A stretch of 64,000 nt of DNA from Terracoccus luteus (GTDB taxonomy: Bacteria; Actinomycetota; Actinomycetes; Actinomycetales; Dermatophilaceae): the NCBI RefSeq assembly GCF_003635045.1, contig NZ_RBXT01000001.1, positions 744,001 through 808,000 on the forward strand, written 5' to 3'. Every line of letters starts with the position of its first letter. Positions within the stretch are counted from its first letter, which is position 1. Positions 8,707 through 17,130 of the stretch are shown here, in pieces. The translations under genes were made by a program, and so were the position numbers. The notes beneath the pieces are model-generated. The model worked only from the letters and a program-made list of their open reading frames with translations. It was not told where the DNA came from and did no database searches.

Positions 8707-10889
8707 GGCTGGGCGAGCCACCGCTCGTCGGCAGTGCCGCGGCGAGGTCGCTGCGCCACCCGCGCCGGCCACGGACGGCCGTGCTCGTGCACGACACTGC
8801 CCCCAGTGACGCCGCCAGTGACGCCTCCAGTGGTGCCTCCAGTGGTGCCGACGACGATGCCTGGGGTCGTGGCGGCCGGCCTCCGGTCTCCGTCCTCGAG
8901 CGGTCGCTGGGCGAGCTCGACGTGGCCGTGACCACGGTCTTCGCATCGACGCTCTCCGGGGACGCGACCCGGGGGCGCACACCGGCCGCGACGTCCACGT
9001 CGCACGTGACGTCCGCGCTGGAGCGACTGGCGGATGCCGCGGACGAGACCTCCGACTCGCCGCTGCTGGTGGGCGCCGCGGACCTCGAGGTGGGCCCCGT
9101 CGCCCTCCTCGACGTCGTGGACGGTCCCCGGGACGTGACGGGCGCGGTGACGTTGGAGCCCGGCGAGGTCGCCACCGACGACGGACGGGCCGTGCTCACC
9201 CCGGTCCGGGTGTCCCGCACCGGGCGCATCGAGTCGTCCGCGAGCCGGGTGCACTCGGTCAGCGACCCGACCGCCTTCGGCGTCGGTCTCGTGCGGGTGG
9301 CGGCCGGCGACCGACCGCGCGCCGCCGCCCTCTGGCGAGCCGCGGCCCGCCAGCTGCCCTCCGACGGCGTCGGCGACGCGACCACCGTCGACCTCGCCCT
9401 TCTGGCGCTCGTGCGAGGGGGGCTGCCCGTCGCCGCTCTGCCCCTGGGGCTCTACTCGGTGAGCCGCTCGGGGGTCCCGGTGGCGACGGCGTCCGGCTCC
9501 GGGTGGGAGCAGCGGCTGCGCAGCTCGTCCCGCGGGGACGACGGCGCCTTCTCCAAGGCCGTCGTCCGCCCCGTGTCACGCCGGCTCACCGCCGTCGGCC
9601 TGCGACACGACTGGCGCCCCAACGCCGTCACGGCCGTCAGCCTGTCCGTCGGGCTCGCCGCCGCCGCGCTCGTGCTCGTCGACTCCTGGTGGTGCTTCGC
9701 GCTCGCGGCCGTGCTGCTGCAGCTCTCGCTCGTCGTCGACTGCGTCGACGGCGAGATCGCCCGGTTCACCCGGTCGTACAGCCCGTTGGGCGCCTGGCTC
9801 GACGGGGTGAGCGACCGCGTCAAGGAGTTCGCGGTCATAGCGACGGTGACCACGGTCGCGGTGCGCCACGGCCACGACCTCTGGTGGCTGGCCATCGCGC
9901 TCGTCACCGTCCTGACGATCCGTCAGGTGGAGGACTACGCCTACCACGCGCGTCTGCGCGCCGGGGCCGCCCGAGCCGGCGCCCGGATGCCGCTCACCGA
10001 CCCCGGCGACGGCGGGGCCGCCGACCGTCCGCACACCGTTCCCCGACCGGTCACCGGCCGGGCGCGCTGGACCCGCACCGTCAAGCAGGTCCTGCACGTG
10101 CCGATCGCGGAGCGCTACCTCATCATGTCGGTCGGGCTGCTGACGGGGAGCCCGACCCTGCTCCTCGTCGTCCTCGCCGTCGCGGTCGCGGTCGCCCTCG
10201 CGTGGACCCACGTCGGGCGTACCGTCCGGGCGCTGCGCGGGCGCGACGGGTTCGACCCCGCGCGACCGGACCCCGCCCTGGTCGGGCTGACGGACCTCGG
10301 ACCCGTGGCCCACAGGCTGGCCGACACCGTGCGAGCGCCCGTGGCCGCGGCCTGGGCGGCCGTGGCTCTGTCCGCCGTCGCCGCCCTCGCCGTCGGGTGG
10401 GGCGGGTCGGTCGCGTCGGGCGGGGTGGGCGGTTCGGCGGGCGGGACCTCGACGGCCCTGGCCGTGGTCGCGGTGGTCGTGGCCGGCATCCTGCTCGGGC
10501 CGGGCTGTGCCGCTGCGGCCCGTTCGCGGCTCGGGTGGCTGCTCCCCGGGGCGATCGCGGCCGGGGAGGGCGCCGTCGTGCTGGCGGTCACGGCCGGGCT
10601 GCCCCCGTGGCAGCAGTGGGCCGGCTACGCGTGGATCGGCGCGGTGGCCTGGCACCTCTACGACACGACGTACCGCATCCGTTCGACCGGCCGGGGGCCG
10701 GCGCCCTGGGTGGCCCGGCTGACCCTGGGGGCCGAGGGCCGGACGCTGCTCGTCGTGGCCTGGTGGGCGCTGGGCCTGCACCCCGTCACGCTCTTCGTGG
10801 TCGGCGCGCCGCTGCTGCTGGTCTGCTGGGTGGCGGAGTCGCGCTACTCTTGGCGGCCGACGGCGAGGCGTCAGCGCGACTCCCACTGA
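8703..10889 (+). CDS. Multidomain CDP-alcohol phosphatidyltransferase (DUF5941-like)
   Basis: A 728-residue protein. The N-terminal ~290 residues have no recognised fold and carry a Ser/Ala/Asp repeat made by four 12-nt units (8803-8850). A CDP-alcohol phosphotransferase domain follows, with the full active-site signature: DCVDGEIAR, then Gly-x3-Asp-x3-Asp in GAWLDGVSD. Several membrane helices continue to the C-terminus. The architecture resembles actinobacterial DUF5941 proteins (from memory). By family it transfers a phospho-alcohol from a CDP-alcohol. GTG 8703 overlaps the ATPase stop (GTGA). Its place between exporter and TagD suggests a role in linking or capping the phosphodiester polymer; that is inference. 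Confidence 0.75.
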   Translation: MRLGEPPLVGSAAARSLRHPRRPRTAVLVHDTAPSDAASDASSGASSGADDDAWGRGGRPPVSVLERSLGELDVAVTTVFASTLSGDATRGRTPAATSTSHVTSALERLADAADETSDSPLLVGAADLEVGPVALLDVVDGPRDVTGAVTLEPGEVATDDGRAVLTPVRVSRTGRIESSASRVHSVSDPTAFGVGLVRVAAGDRPRAAALWRAAARQLPSDGVGDATTVDLALLALVRGGLPVAALPLGLYSVSRSGVPVATASGSGWEQRLRSSSRGDDGAFSKAVVRPVSRRLTAVGLRHDWRPNAVTAVSLSVGLAAAALVLVDSWWCFALAAVLLQLSLVVDCVDGEIARFTRSYSPLGAWLDGVSDRVKEFAVIATVTTVAVRHGHDLWWLAIALVTVLTIRQVEDYAYHARLRAGAARAGARMPLTDPGDGGAADRPHTVPRPVTGRARWTRTVKQVLHVPIAERYLIMSVGLLTGSPTLLLVVLAVAVAVALAWTHVGRTVRALRGRDGFDPARPDPALVGLTDLGPVAHRLADTVRAPVAAAWAAVALSAVAALAVGWGGSVASGGVGGSAGGTSTALAVVAVVVAGILLGPGCAAAARSRLGWLLPGAIAAGEGAVVLAVTAGLPPWQQWAGYAWIGAVAWHLYDTTYRIRSTGRGPAPWVARLTLGAEGRTLLVVAWWALGLHPVTLFVVGAPLLLVCWVAESRYSWRPTARRQRDSH
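8803..8850 (+). repeat. In-frame 12-nt tandem repeat (4 units)
   Basis: Four consecutive units of CCAGTGRYGCCK at 8803, 8815, 8827 and 8839, encoding Ser/Asp/Ala/Gly steps near the N-terminus of the CDP-alcohol transferase. The length keeps frame, so copy-number change would alter only linker length. Confidence 0.75.
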
Positions 10890-10911
10890 ACCGATCTCGC
10901 GAGGAGCACAC

Positions 10912-11724
10912 GTGGACGTCGCTCACGACCCCACCGACGACCGGCCGACCCTGGCGCAGCTGAAGGCGGTCGTGCAGCCGCCCGAGCACATCGCCCGCTA
11001 CAACGCCGAGCACTGGGCCGGGGCGCTCTACCTGCGCCACCTCTCGATCCACCTCACCCGGCTGCTGCTGCCGACCGGCATCTCGGCCAACGGCGTGACG
11101 ACCCTCATGATCGTCATCGGTCTCGGCGGGGCCGTGGCGCTGCTCGTCCCCGGTCTCGTGGGGGCGGTCGTGTGCGTCGTCGCGATGCAGCTGCAGATCC
11201 TCTTCGACTGCTCCGACGGCGAGGTGGCCCGCTGGCGCCAGCGCTTCTCGCCCACGGGCATCTACCTCGACCGCATCGGCCACTACGTGACGGAGGCGGC
11301 CATCCCGGTCTTCCTCGGCATGCGCGCCGGCGGCTGGGACTGGTCCGACCCGCGCCGCGTCGACGGGTGGACCGCCGTCGGGCTGCTCGTCGCCGTGCTC
11401 GTGCTGCTCAACAAGTCGTTCACCGACCTCATGCACGTCGCGCGGGCCAAGTCGGGTCGCCCCGTCCTCGCCGACGTCGTCGACACCGCCCGACCGAAGT
11501 CCTCCGGCATGGCGCGGCTGCGGTCGTCGCTGGCCTACCTGCCCTTCTTCCGTGCGTTCATCGCCATCGAGGCCTCGCTGCTCGTGCTCGTCGCCGCCGT
11601 CGTGGATGCCGTGCACGGTGACCTCGTCGGGTCGCGGTTCCTCGTCGTCGTCATGGTGCCGCTGGCGGTGGTCACCGCGCTCGGCCACCTGGCCGCCGTG
11701 CTGGCCAGCTCGCGTCTGGACTGA
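10912..11724 (+). CDS. CDP-alcohol phosphatidyltransferase with a substituted catalytic residue
   Basis: This 270-residue membrane protein has a CDP-alcohol phosphotransferase core: Asp99, Asp102-Gly103, Ala106-Arg107, Gly116 and Asp120 are all present, but the final Asp expected at 124 is His (LDRIGHYVTE). In the family that last Asp is the proposed base. Helices flank the motif. GTG 10912 has a GAGGAG at 10901-10906. It is the second such enzyme in tandem; the upstream paralogue keeps the Asp. The role is probably a phospho-alcohol transfer in polymer assembly, but activity is uncertain because of the substitution. Confidence 0.78.
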   Translation: MDVAHDPTDDRPTLAQLKAVVQPPEHIARYNAEHWAGALYLRHLSIHLTRLLLPTGISANGVTTLMIVIGLGGAVALLVPGLVGAVVCVVAMQLQILFDCSDGEVARWRQRFSPTGIYLDRIGHYVTEAAIPVFLGMRAGGWDWSDPRRVDGWTAVGLLVAVLVLLNKSFTDLMHVARAKSGRPVLADVVDTARPKSSGMARLRSSLAYLPFFRAFIAIEASLLVLVAAVVDAVHGDLVGSRFLVVVMVPLAVVTALGHLAAVLASSRLD

Positions 11725-11781
11725 GCCGACCCGGGTCGGTCACCGTGCGGCGCTGATGTGACCCCGGCATCCGGCGTTCGG

Positions 11782-11787
11782 TAACGT
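11782..11787 (+). promoter_or_regulatory. -10 hexamer TAACGT upstream of tagD
   Basis: TAACGT lies in the 147-bp gap before tagD, about 85 nt upstream of its GTG. The gap also holds a 14-bp palindrome (CCGACCCGGGTCGG, near 11727-11740). Confidence 0.35.
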
Positions 11788-11871
11788 CACGGTGCACATC
11801 GCACGAACTCTCGCCGACGCGGCGCCCAGGGTCGGCGAGCCAGCAGCGACCCGCGACGCCCAGGAGGCCCC

Positions 11872-12273
11872 GTGCCCGAGCGCACCGTCATCACCTTCGG
11901 CACCTTCGACGTCTTCCACGTCGGTCACGTGCGGGTGCTCAAGCGTGCGGCAGAGCTCGGCGACCGGCTCGTCGTGGGGGTGTCGGCCGACGCCCTCAAC
12001 ATCGCGAAGAAGGGGCGCGCCCCGGTCTTCAACCAGGACGAGCGCCTCGAGATCATCGCCAGCCTCGCCGTCGTCGACGAGGTCTTCGTCGAGGAGTCGC
12101 TCGAGAAGAAGCGCGACTACATCGTCGAGCACGGCGCCGACGTGCTCGTCATGGGCGACGACTGGAAGGGCCGCTTCGACTGGGTCGGCGACGTGTGCGA
12201 GGTGGTCTACCTGCCGCGCACGCCGTCGGTGTCGACGACCGGGCTCATCGAGCACATCGCCGGCCTCAGCTGA
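11872..12273 (+). CDS. tagD: Glycerol-3-phosphate cytidylyltransferase
   Basis: A 133-residue single-domain nucleotidyltransferase, the usual TagD length. It has GTFDVFHVGHV with the catalytic HxGH, a central KKRDYI segment and the nucleotide-binding RTPSVSTTGLIE near the C-terminus (RTxGISTT-type). It makes CDP-glycerol from CTP and glycerol 3-phosphate, feeding the TagF domain at 371. GTG 11872 follows a strong AGGAGG at 11862-11867. The related ethanolamine-phosphate and FAD-type cytidylyltransferases are less likely given the teichoic context. Confidence 0.88.
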   Translation: MPERTVITFGTFDVFHVGHVRVLKRAAELGDRLVVGVSADALNIAKKGRAPVFNQDERLEIIASLAVVDEVFVEESLEKKRDYIVEHGADVLVMGDDWKGRFDWVGDVCEVVYLPRTPSVSTTGLIEHIAGLS

Positions 12274-12324
12274 CCCACCCCCGACCGGCCCGCGCCCGCT
12301 CGGCGTCCCAGCGCCCGACCGGCT

Positions 12325-12400
12325 CGGCGAACACACCGAGCAGTGCGCTGTTCCGCGGGTTGCAACACGCGCACCTGCGCATTGCTCGGTGTGTTCGCCG
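12325..12400. repeat. 76-bp near-palindrome between convergent genes
   Basis: The outer arms 12325-12348 and 12377-12400 match over 24 positions with one mismatch. The centre, 12359-12366, is the perfect palindrome GTTGCAAC. Positions between show partial complementarity. It lies between tagD and the cytidylyltransferase fusion, so it could act as a bidirectional terminator, but it is much longer and more symmetric than the other hairpins here and may be a REP-like element. A small GC hairpin (CCGG-GAAG-CCGG type) follows at about 12398-12410. Confidence 0.75.
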
Positions 12401-12410
12401 GGAAGCCCGG

Positions 12411-13769
12411 TCAGGGGGTGGTGGCTGCGGTGAAGGCGGCGACCGCCTCGCGGACGGCGTCGCCCGACGGCTCCTCGACGAGCAGGCACGTCGCCCAGGG
12501 CCGCACGGCGTCGCCGCGGCGCCACGGCTGGGCGAGCACGGCGCCACGGTCGTGCAACACCTCGAGCGAGCCGGTGGCGTCGGCGTCCGGCGCGGGCAGG
12601 TGCACCTCGACCCAGGTCACCTCCGGTGTCCGCGCCGCGGACGCCACCGCGGCGGCGTCGTGGGCGACGACGCCCAGCGCGGTCGCGACCCCCTCGTCGA
12701 CGTAGGCGCGGGCGCGTCGCCACGCCGGCCCCGACGGCATCCGGTCGACGACGAGCACGACGGGTCCGCGGCGACCGAGCCCCGCGAGCACCCGCTCGAC
12801 GGCGGCCTCGAGGGCGAGGGCCGTGTCGCCGGCGGGCGCGACGCGGGCGACGACGGCCGCGCGTCGCGTCAGGGCGGGGTCGGTGCTGACGCGCAGCAGC
12901 TCGACGTCGCCCGGCCCCGTGTCGAGGTGGGTCACCCCGAGGTCGACCGCGTCGCCGACGAGCGACCGCAGCCCCTCGGCCCACACGGCCGGCCCGGTGC
13001 CGGCGGGCCGCTCGGTGAACCGGCGCGACGAGGGCACGACGCGTGACACGACCCCGACAGCCGTCGAGACGTGGGGAGTGCGGGGGCCGGCGGCGTCGAC
13101 GCGGGCGGCGAGGGCGTCCATGAGGTCGGCCCAGGCCACGCCCACCGGGTCGTCGACCCGCTCGAAGAGGTCGCACACCCGCACGTAGTCGCCGAGGGTG
13201 TCGACGGTCGCCCGGTGGGCGAGCACGTCGCCCGGTGAGCGGGACGGCACGAAGAGCAGCTCGCCGAGCGTGCGTCGCAGCCAGGGGGTCACGTGCTCGC
13301 GGTCGTACCCGTCGACGGCCTCGCGGTCGGCCCGGCGCAGGTCGTCGACGGTGAACGCCTCGGCCCCGAGCCCCTCGGGCACCCGGTCGATGTCGACGCG
13401 GCCGTAGCGGTGGCCCGACGCGTCCATCGCGGCCAGCAGCTCGTCGACGAGGTCGGCGTCGGCCACCGGGTTGTCACCCGTGAGACGCACGACGCGGTCG
13501 CCGGGGTCGAGCGACCGGGTGGCGGTGACGAAGCGACCGAGCACGTCGTCGAGCGACCCGCGCACGACCTCGACGCCCCGGGCGGTGAGGTGGGCGGCGA
13601 TGCGGTCGTCGTAGCGCTCGACGCTCGTCGCGACGACGACCTCGTGACCGCTGCGGGCGGCGCGACGGGCGACGAGCTCGACGAGCGGCATGCCCCCGAC
13701 GTCGAGCATCGCCTTGCCCGGCAGGCGCGAGCTGTTGAGCCGCGACTGGATGACGACGCGTGTCCTCAT
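12411..13769 (-). CDS. PseF-like cytidylyltransferase fused to an aldo-keto-reductase-like domain
   Basis: The first ~240 residues form a CMP-sugar cytidylyltransferase of the SpsF/PseF group: VVIQSRLNSSRLPGKAM, then LDDVLGRF, RLTGDNPVAD and the DREHVTP segment. By family this activates a nonulosonic acid with CTP. The remaining ~200 residues look like a reduced aldo-keto reductase barrel (LGVTHLDTG early, TALGVVAHD and VTWVEVHLP late), and I do not see the usual catalytic Asp-Tyr-Lys-His set. It overlaps pseG by 4 bp (ATGA), and with pseG it forms a minus-strand operon divergent from pseBC. Cytidylyltransferase role well supported; second domain uncertain. Confidence 0.78.
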   Translation of the reverse strand: MRTRVVIQSRLNSSRLPGKAMLDVGGMPLVELVARRAARSGHEVVVATSVERYDDRIAAHLTARGVEVVRGSLDDVLGRFVTATRSLDPGDRVVRLTGDNPVADADLVDELLAAMDASGHRYGRVDIDRVPEGLGAEAFTVDDLRRADREAVDGYDREHVTPWLRRTLGELLFVPSRSPGDVLAHRATVDTLGDYVRVCDLFERVDDPVGVAWADLMDALAARVDAAGPRTPHVSTAVGVVSRVVPSSRRFTERPAGTGPAVWAEGLRSLVGDAVDLGVTHLDTGPGDVELLRVSTDPALTRRAAVVARVAPAGDTALALEAAVERVLAGLGRRGPVVLVVDRMPSGPAWRRARAYVDEGVATALGVVAHDAAAVASAARTPEVTWVEVHLPAPDADATGSLEVLHDRGAVLAQPWRRGDAVRPWATCLLVEEPSGDAVREAVAAFTAATTP

Positions 13770-14845
13770 GCCGCGGCTCCCCGCGCGGCGACGGCCCGCT
13801 CGAGCGCCTCGACGACGCGGTCGCGGCCCCGGCCGTCGACGAGCGCCTGCCCGGCGTCGGCGCGACGGCGGGCGCCCACGGGGTCGGACAGCGCCTCGCG
13901 CAGGGTGGCCACGGCGTGCTCGCGCGCGGCCTCGTCGTCCCGGAGGTCGTCGAGGGAGCCGAGCCCGACGGCGACGTCACGGCCCATGACCGCGTCGTAG
14001 CCGACCCGCTGGTTCTCGGCGACGCGCACGAGCGCCGCGGGCGCGCCGAGGCAGAGCAGCTCCCACACCGACGTCCCGGCCGCGGTGACGACGAGGTCAC
14101 AGCCGGCGGCCAGGGCGGCGAGGTCGGGGGTGGGGGAGCGCACCTCGAGGTGCGCACCCGCGGCGAGCGACCCGGCATCCGCGAGCTGGCGCAGGGCGAT
14201 GGCGAGGTCGTCGGTCGCGGCGATCGCGACGACGTGCACCGGCATGCCGGTGGCGAGCACGAGCGGAACGACGACCGGGGCCGCCCCCTGCGCGTCGGTG
14301 CCGCCGAAGACGGTGAGCACCCGCGGCGGGCGACCGGTCGCCTCCGGGCGGTGGCGTCGCTGGTCGAGCACCGAGTCGCGGAAGAGCACGTGGGGCAGGC
14401 CGAGCAGCTGCCCTGCTTCGGGCGGCACCTGCGGGCCGTCGACGGGCCCGGCGTCGAGGTTCTGGTCGAGGTAGAGGTCCGCCTCCTGGTCCGCCCCCCA
14501 CGTCCCGTCGACGACGGCGAGCACGACCGTGCCACGTGAGCGCAGCGCGGCACCGGTGCCGCGGTCGAGATGGTACCCGTCGAGAACAATTGCGGCGCAA
14601 CCGATCTCGTCAAGCAGGGCTGCGAGGGTTCCGGGGTCGTCCGGGGCGTCGAGGGTCTGGATGCCGCGCCCGCCCACCTCGTCCTCGACCCACGGGATGC
14701 CGGTGACCGATCCGACGAGCGTCACCGACCACCCCCGGGCCAGCAGCCCGTCGGCGAGGGCGAGGCAGCGCACGAGGTGACCGACACCGATGCGCGGGGA
14801 CGCGTCGCAGCGCAGCGCGACGTGAGGCGACGAGGGTGTCGGCAT
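13766..14845 (-). CDS. pseG: UDP-2,4-diacetamido-2,4,6-trideoxy-beta-L-altropyranose hydrolase
   Basis: A 359-residue GT-B-fold sugar-nucleotide hydrolase. The N-terminal LRCDASPRIGVGHLVRCLAL contains the Asp and the GxGHxxRC signature of PseG. The C-terminal half has FGGTD and the nucleotide-binding TAAGTSVWELLCLG. It removes UDP to release the altropyranose used by PseI. The ATG at 14845 is preferred over the longer GTG at 14878 because it directly precedes the conserved domain and stands 7 nt after CAGACT, a near -10 box. Divergent from pseB across about 165 bp. Confidence 0.85.
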   Translation of the reverse strand: MPTPSSPHVALRCDASPRIGVGHLVRCLALADGLLARGWSVTLVGSVTGIPWVEDEVGGRGIQTLDAPDDPGTLAALLDEIGCAAIVLDGYHLDRGTGAALRSRGTVVLAVVDGTWGADQEADLYLDQNLDAGPVDGPQVPPEAGQLLGLPHVLFRDSVLDQRRHRPEATGRPPRVLTVFGGTDAQGAAPVVVPLVLATGMPVHVVAIAATDDLAIALRQLADAGSLAAGAHLEVRSPTPDLAALAAGCDLVVTAAGTSVWELLCLGAPAALVRVAENQRVGYDAVMGRDVAVGLGSLDDLRDDEAAREHAVATLREALSDPVGARRRADAGQALVDGRGRDRVVEALERAVAARGAAA

Positions 14846-14852
14846 GGGGCCA

Positions 14853-14858
14853 AGTCTG
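14853..14858 (-). promoter_or_regulatory. Candidate -10 hexamer CAGACT for pseG-pseF
   Basis: CAGACT is followed by 7 nt and the ATG at 14845. The first base deviates from TANNNT, so this is a weaker leaderless candidate. The AT-richer patch at about 14905-14925 (TTGTTATC...GTTAATC) probably holds the opposing promoter for pseB. Confidence 0.35.
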
Positions 14859-15011
14859 CCCCAGTGGTGTGTCACCAAAGCGCCACTTCAGGGCCACCGG
14901 GCGTTTGTTATCGCGGTGTTAATCTCGCCGAGGCGTGGCACCAGCGCCGCGATGACGGTCGCCCGCCCGCTCCCGTCGTCGGTATCCGACGCGATGACCA
15001 GGAGGTCTTCT

Positions 15012-15995
15012 GTGGGCATTCTCGAGGGGTCGTCCATCCTCGTGACCGGTGGGACCGGATCGTTCGGGAAGGCCTTCATCGCCGACGTGCTCGCGAACCA
15101 CGACCCGAAGCGGGTCGTCGTGTTCAGCCGTGACGAGCTCAAGCAGTACGAGGTGCGCCACCTCTTCGACGACGACCCCCGCCTGCGGTGGTTCATCGGC
15201 GACATCCGTGACCAGCACCGCCTCGACCGGGCCATGCACGGCGTCGACCACGTCGTGCACGCCGCCGCTCTCAAGCAGGTCGACACGGCGGAGTACAACC
15301 CGTGGGAGTTCGTCAAGACGAACGTCATCGGCTCGCAGAACGTCATCGAGGCGGCCATCGACGCCGGGGTGAAGAAGGTCGTCGCCCTCTCGACCGACAA
15401 GGCGAGCTCGCCGATCAACCTCTACGGCGCGACGAAGCTCACCGCGGACAAGCTCTTCATCACCGGCAACCACTACGCCGCGGCCTACCCGACCCGCTTC
15501 TGCGTGGTGCGCTACGGCAACGTCATGGGCTCACGCGGGTCGGTCATCCCCTTCTTCCGCAAGCTCGCCGAGCAGGGCCGGTCGCTGCCCATCACCGACC
15601 TGCGGATGACCCGCTTCTTCATCACGCTGCCCCAGGCGGTGAAGTTCGTGACCGACTCGTTCGAGTCGATGCAGGGCGGTGAGCTCTACGTGCCGCGCAT
15701 CCCGTCGATGAAGATCACCGACCTCGCCCAGGCCGTCGCCCCGGGCGCCGAGATGCACGAGATCGGGCTGCGACCCGGCGAGAAGCTGCACGAGGAGATG
15801 ATCTCCGCCGAGGAAGGGCGCCGTGCGCTGCGCCTCGGCGACCGATACGTGCTCCAGCCCGACCTCGCGTCCTGGGGGTACGAGCCGCCCGTGGGCGGGG
15901 AGCCGGTGCCGGCCGGGTTCCACTACACGTCGGACAACAACGACCAGTGGTTCACCGGCGAGGAGATGGTCGCGATGCTCGAGGGCCAGGAGTGA
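15012..15995 (+). CDS. pseB: UDP-N-acetylglucosamine 4,6-dehydratase (inverting)
   Basis: A 327-residue soluble extended SDR with the NAD(P) motif TGGTGSFG, NxYGATK as the altered YxxxK and the long C-terminal GEKLHEEMIS segment typical of PseB/CapD short forms. It makes UDP-4-keto-6-deoxy-L-AltNAc, the first step to pseudaminic acid. GTG 15012 is chosen because AGGAGGT (15000-15006) sits just before it; the reading frame upstream is open but not coding-like. pseC follows 4 bp downstream. Confidence 0.92.
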   Translation: MGILEGSSILVTGGTGSFGKAFIADVLANHDPKRVVVFSRDELKQYEVRHLFDDDPRLRWFIGDIRDQHRLDRAMHGVDHVVHAAALKQVDTAEYNPWEFVKTNVIGSQNVIEAAIDAGVKKVVALSTDKASSPINLYGATKLTADKLFITGNHYAAAYPTRFCVVRYGNVMGSRGSVIPFFRKLAEQGRSLPITDLRMTRFFITLPQAVKFVTDSFESMQGGELYVPRIPSMKITDLAQAVAPGAEMHEIGLRPGEKLHEEMISAEEGRRALRLGDRYVLQPDLASWGYEPPVGGEPVPAGFHYTSDNNDQWFTGEEMVAMLEGQE

Positions 15996-15999
15996 CCGC

Positions 16000-17127
16000 G
16001 TGATCCCCTACGGGCGGCAGTCGGTCGACGAGAGCGACATCGCGGCCGTCGTCGACGTGCTGCGCGGTGACTGGCTGACGACCGGTCCGGCGGTGGCGCG
16101 CTTCGAGCAGGACCTGGAGCGGCTGAGCGGCGCCACCCGGTGCGTCAGCGTGACGAGCGGCACGGCCGCGCTGCACGTCGCGTACGCGGCCGCCGGCGTC
16201 GGGCCGGGGGACGAGGTCGTGACGACTCCGATGACGTTCGTCGCGACCGCGTCGAGCGCCCTCGCCCTCGGTGCGACCGTCCGCTTCGCCGACGTCGAGG
16301 AGGACACCGCCAACATCGACCCGGCCGCCGTCGACGCGCTCGTCACCGACCGCACCAAGGTCATCGCCGGGGTCGACTACGCGGGTCATCCCATCGAGGC
16401 GGACGCTCTCAACGAGATCGCCTCTCGCACAGGCACGTTGCTGCTCGAGGACGCCGCCCACTCCATCGGTTCGACCTACCGGGGGCGCCCGGTCGGCTCC
16501 CTCGCCGACCTCACGACGTTCTCGTTCTTCCCGACGAAGAACATGACGACGGCAGAGGGCGGCGCGGTGGCCACGACCGATGCCGCGCTGGGGGAGCGGG
16601 CGCACCGGTTCCACTTCATCGGGCTCGTGCGCGACCGCGACGAGATGCGTCACCCGGACGAGGGTCCGTGGCACCAGGAGGTGCACGAGTGGGGCCTGAA
16701 CTACCGGCTCCCCGACGTGCTTGCCGCCCTGGGGACCAGCCAGCTGCGCCGGCTCGCTGCCTTCAAGGCGCGACGGGCCGAGATCTTCGTGCGCTACGCG
16801 GAGGCTCTCGGTGACCTCGACGGCGTGCGCCTGCCCACGCGCCGCGACCACGTCGACCCCATCTGGCACCTCTACCCGCTGCGGGTGCTCGAGGGCCGTC
16901 GCCGCGAGGTGTTCGAGGCGATGCGCGCCGACGGCATCGGGGTCCAGGTCAACTACCTGCCGGTCTACCGGCACCCCCTCTTCGAGGACCTTGGTCTGCG
17001 CCGTGGCCTGTGCCCGAACGCGGAGGCCTTCTACGCGGAGGAGCTGTCGCTGCCGATGCATGTCGGCCTCACCGACGACGACGTCGACCGGGTCGCCGAC
17101 TCCGTCCGCCGCGCCGTCCGGGGCTGA
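16000..17127 (+). CDS. pseC: UDP-4-amino-4,6-dideoxy-L-AltNAc aminotransferase
   Basis: A 375-residue DegT/DnrJ/EryC1 PLP aminotransferase. VSVTSGTAALH binds the cofactor phosphate, DAAHSIG carries the Asp to the pyridine nitrogen, and FSFFPTKNMTT carries the Schiff-base Lys. It follows pseB with a 4-bp gap from GTG 16000, and PseC is the expected next enzyme. A unknown gene follows 3 bp downstream in the same operon. Confidence 0.92.
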   Translation: MIPYGRQSVDESDIAAVVDVLRGDWLTTGPAVARFEQDLERLSGATRCVSVTSGTAALHVAYAAAGVGPGDEVVTTPMTFVATASSALALGATVRFADVEEDTANIDPAAVDALVTDRTKVIAGVDYAGHPIEADALNEIASRTGTLLLEDAAHSIGSTYRGRPVGSLADLTTFSFFPTKNMTTAEGGAVATTDAALGERAHRFHFIGLVRDRDEMRHPDEGPWHQEVHEWGLNYRLPDVLAALGTSQLRRLAAFKARRAEIFVRYAEALGDLDGVRLPTRRDHVDPIWHLYPLRVLEGRRREVFEAMRADGIGVQVNYLPVYRHPLFEDLGLRRGLCPNAEAFYAEELSLPMHVGLTDDDVDRVADSVRRAVRG

Positions 17128-17130
17128 CGC

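Noticed and set aside
8803-8850. CRISPR array in one of the 12-nt repeat tracts
   Set aside because: Units are contiguous, in frame and without spacers; the same holds for 18139-18210 and 27462-27509.
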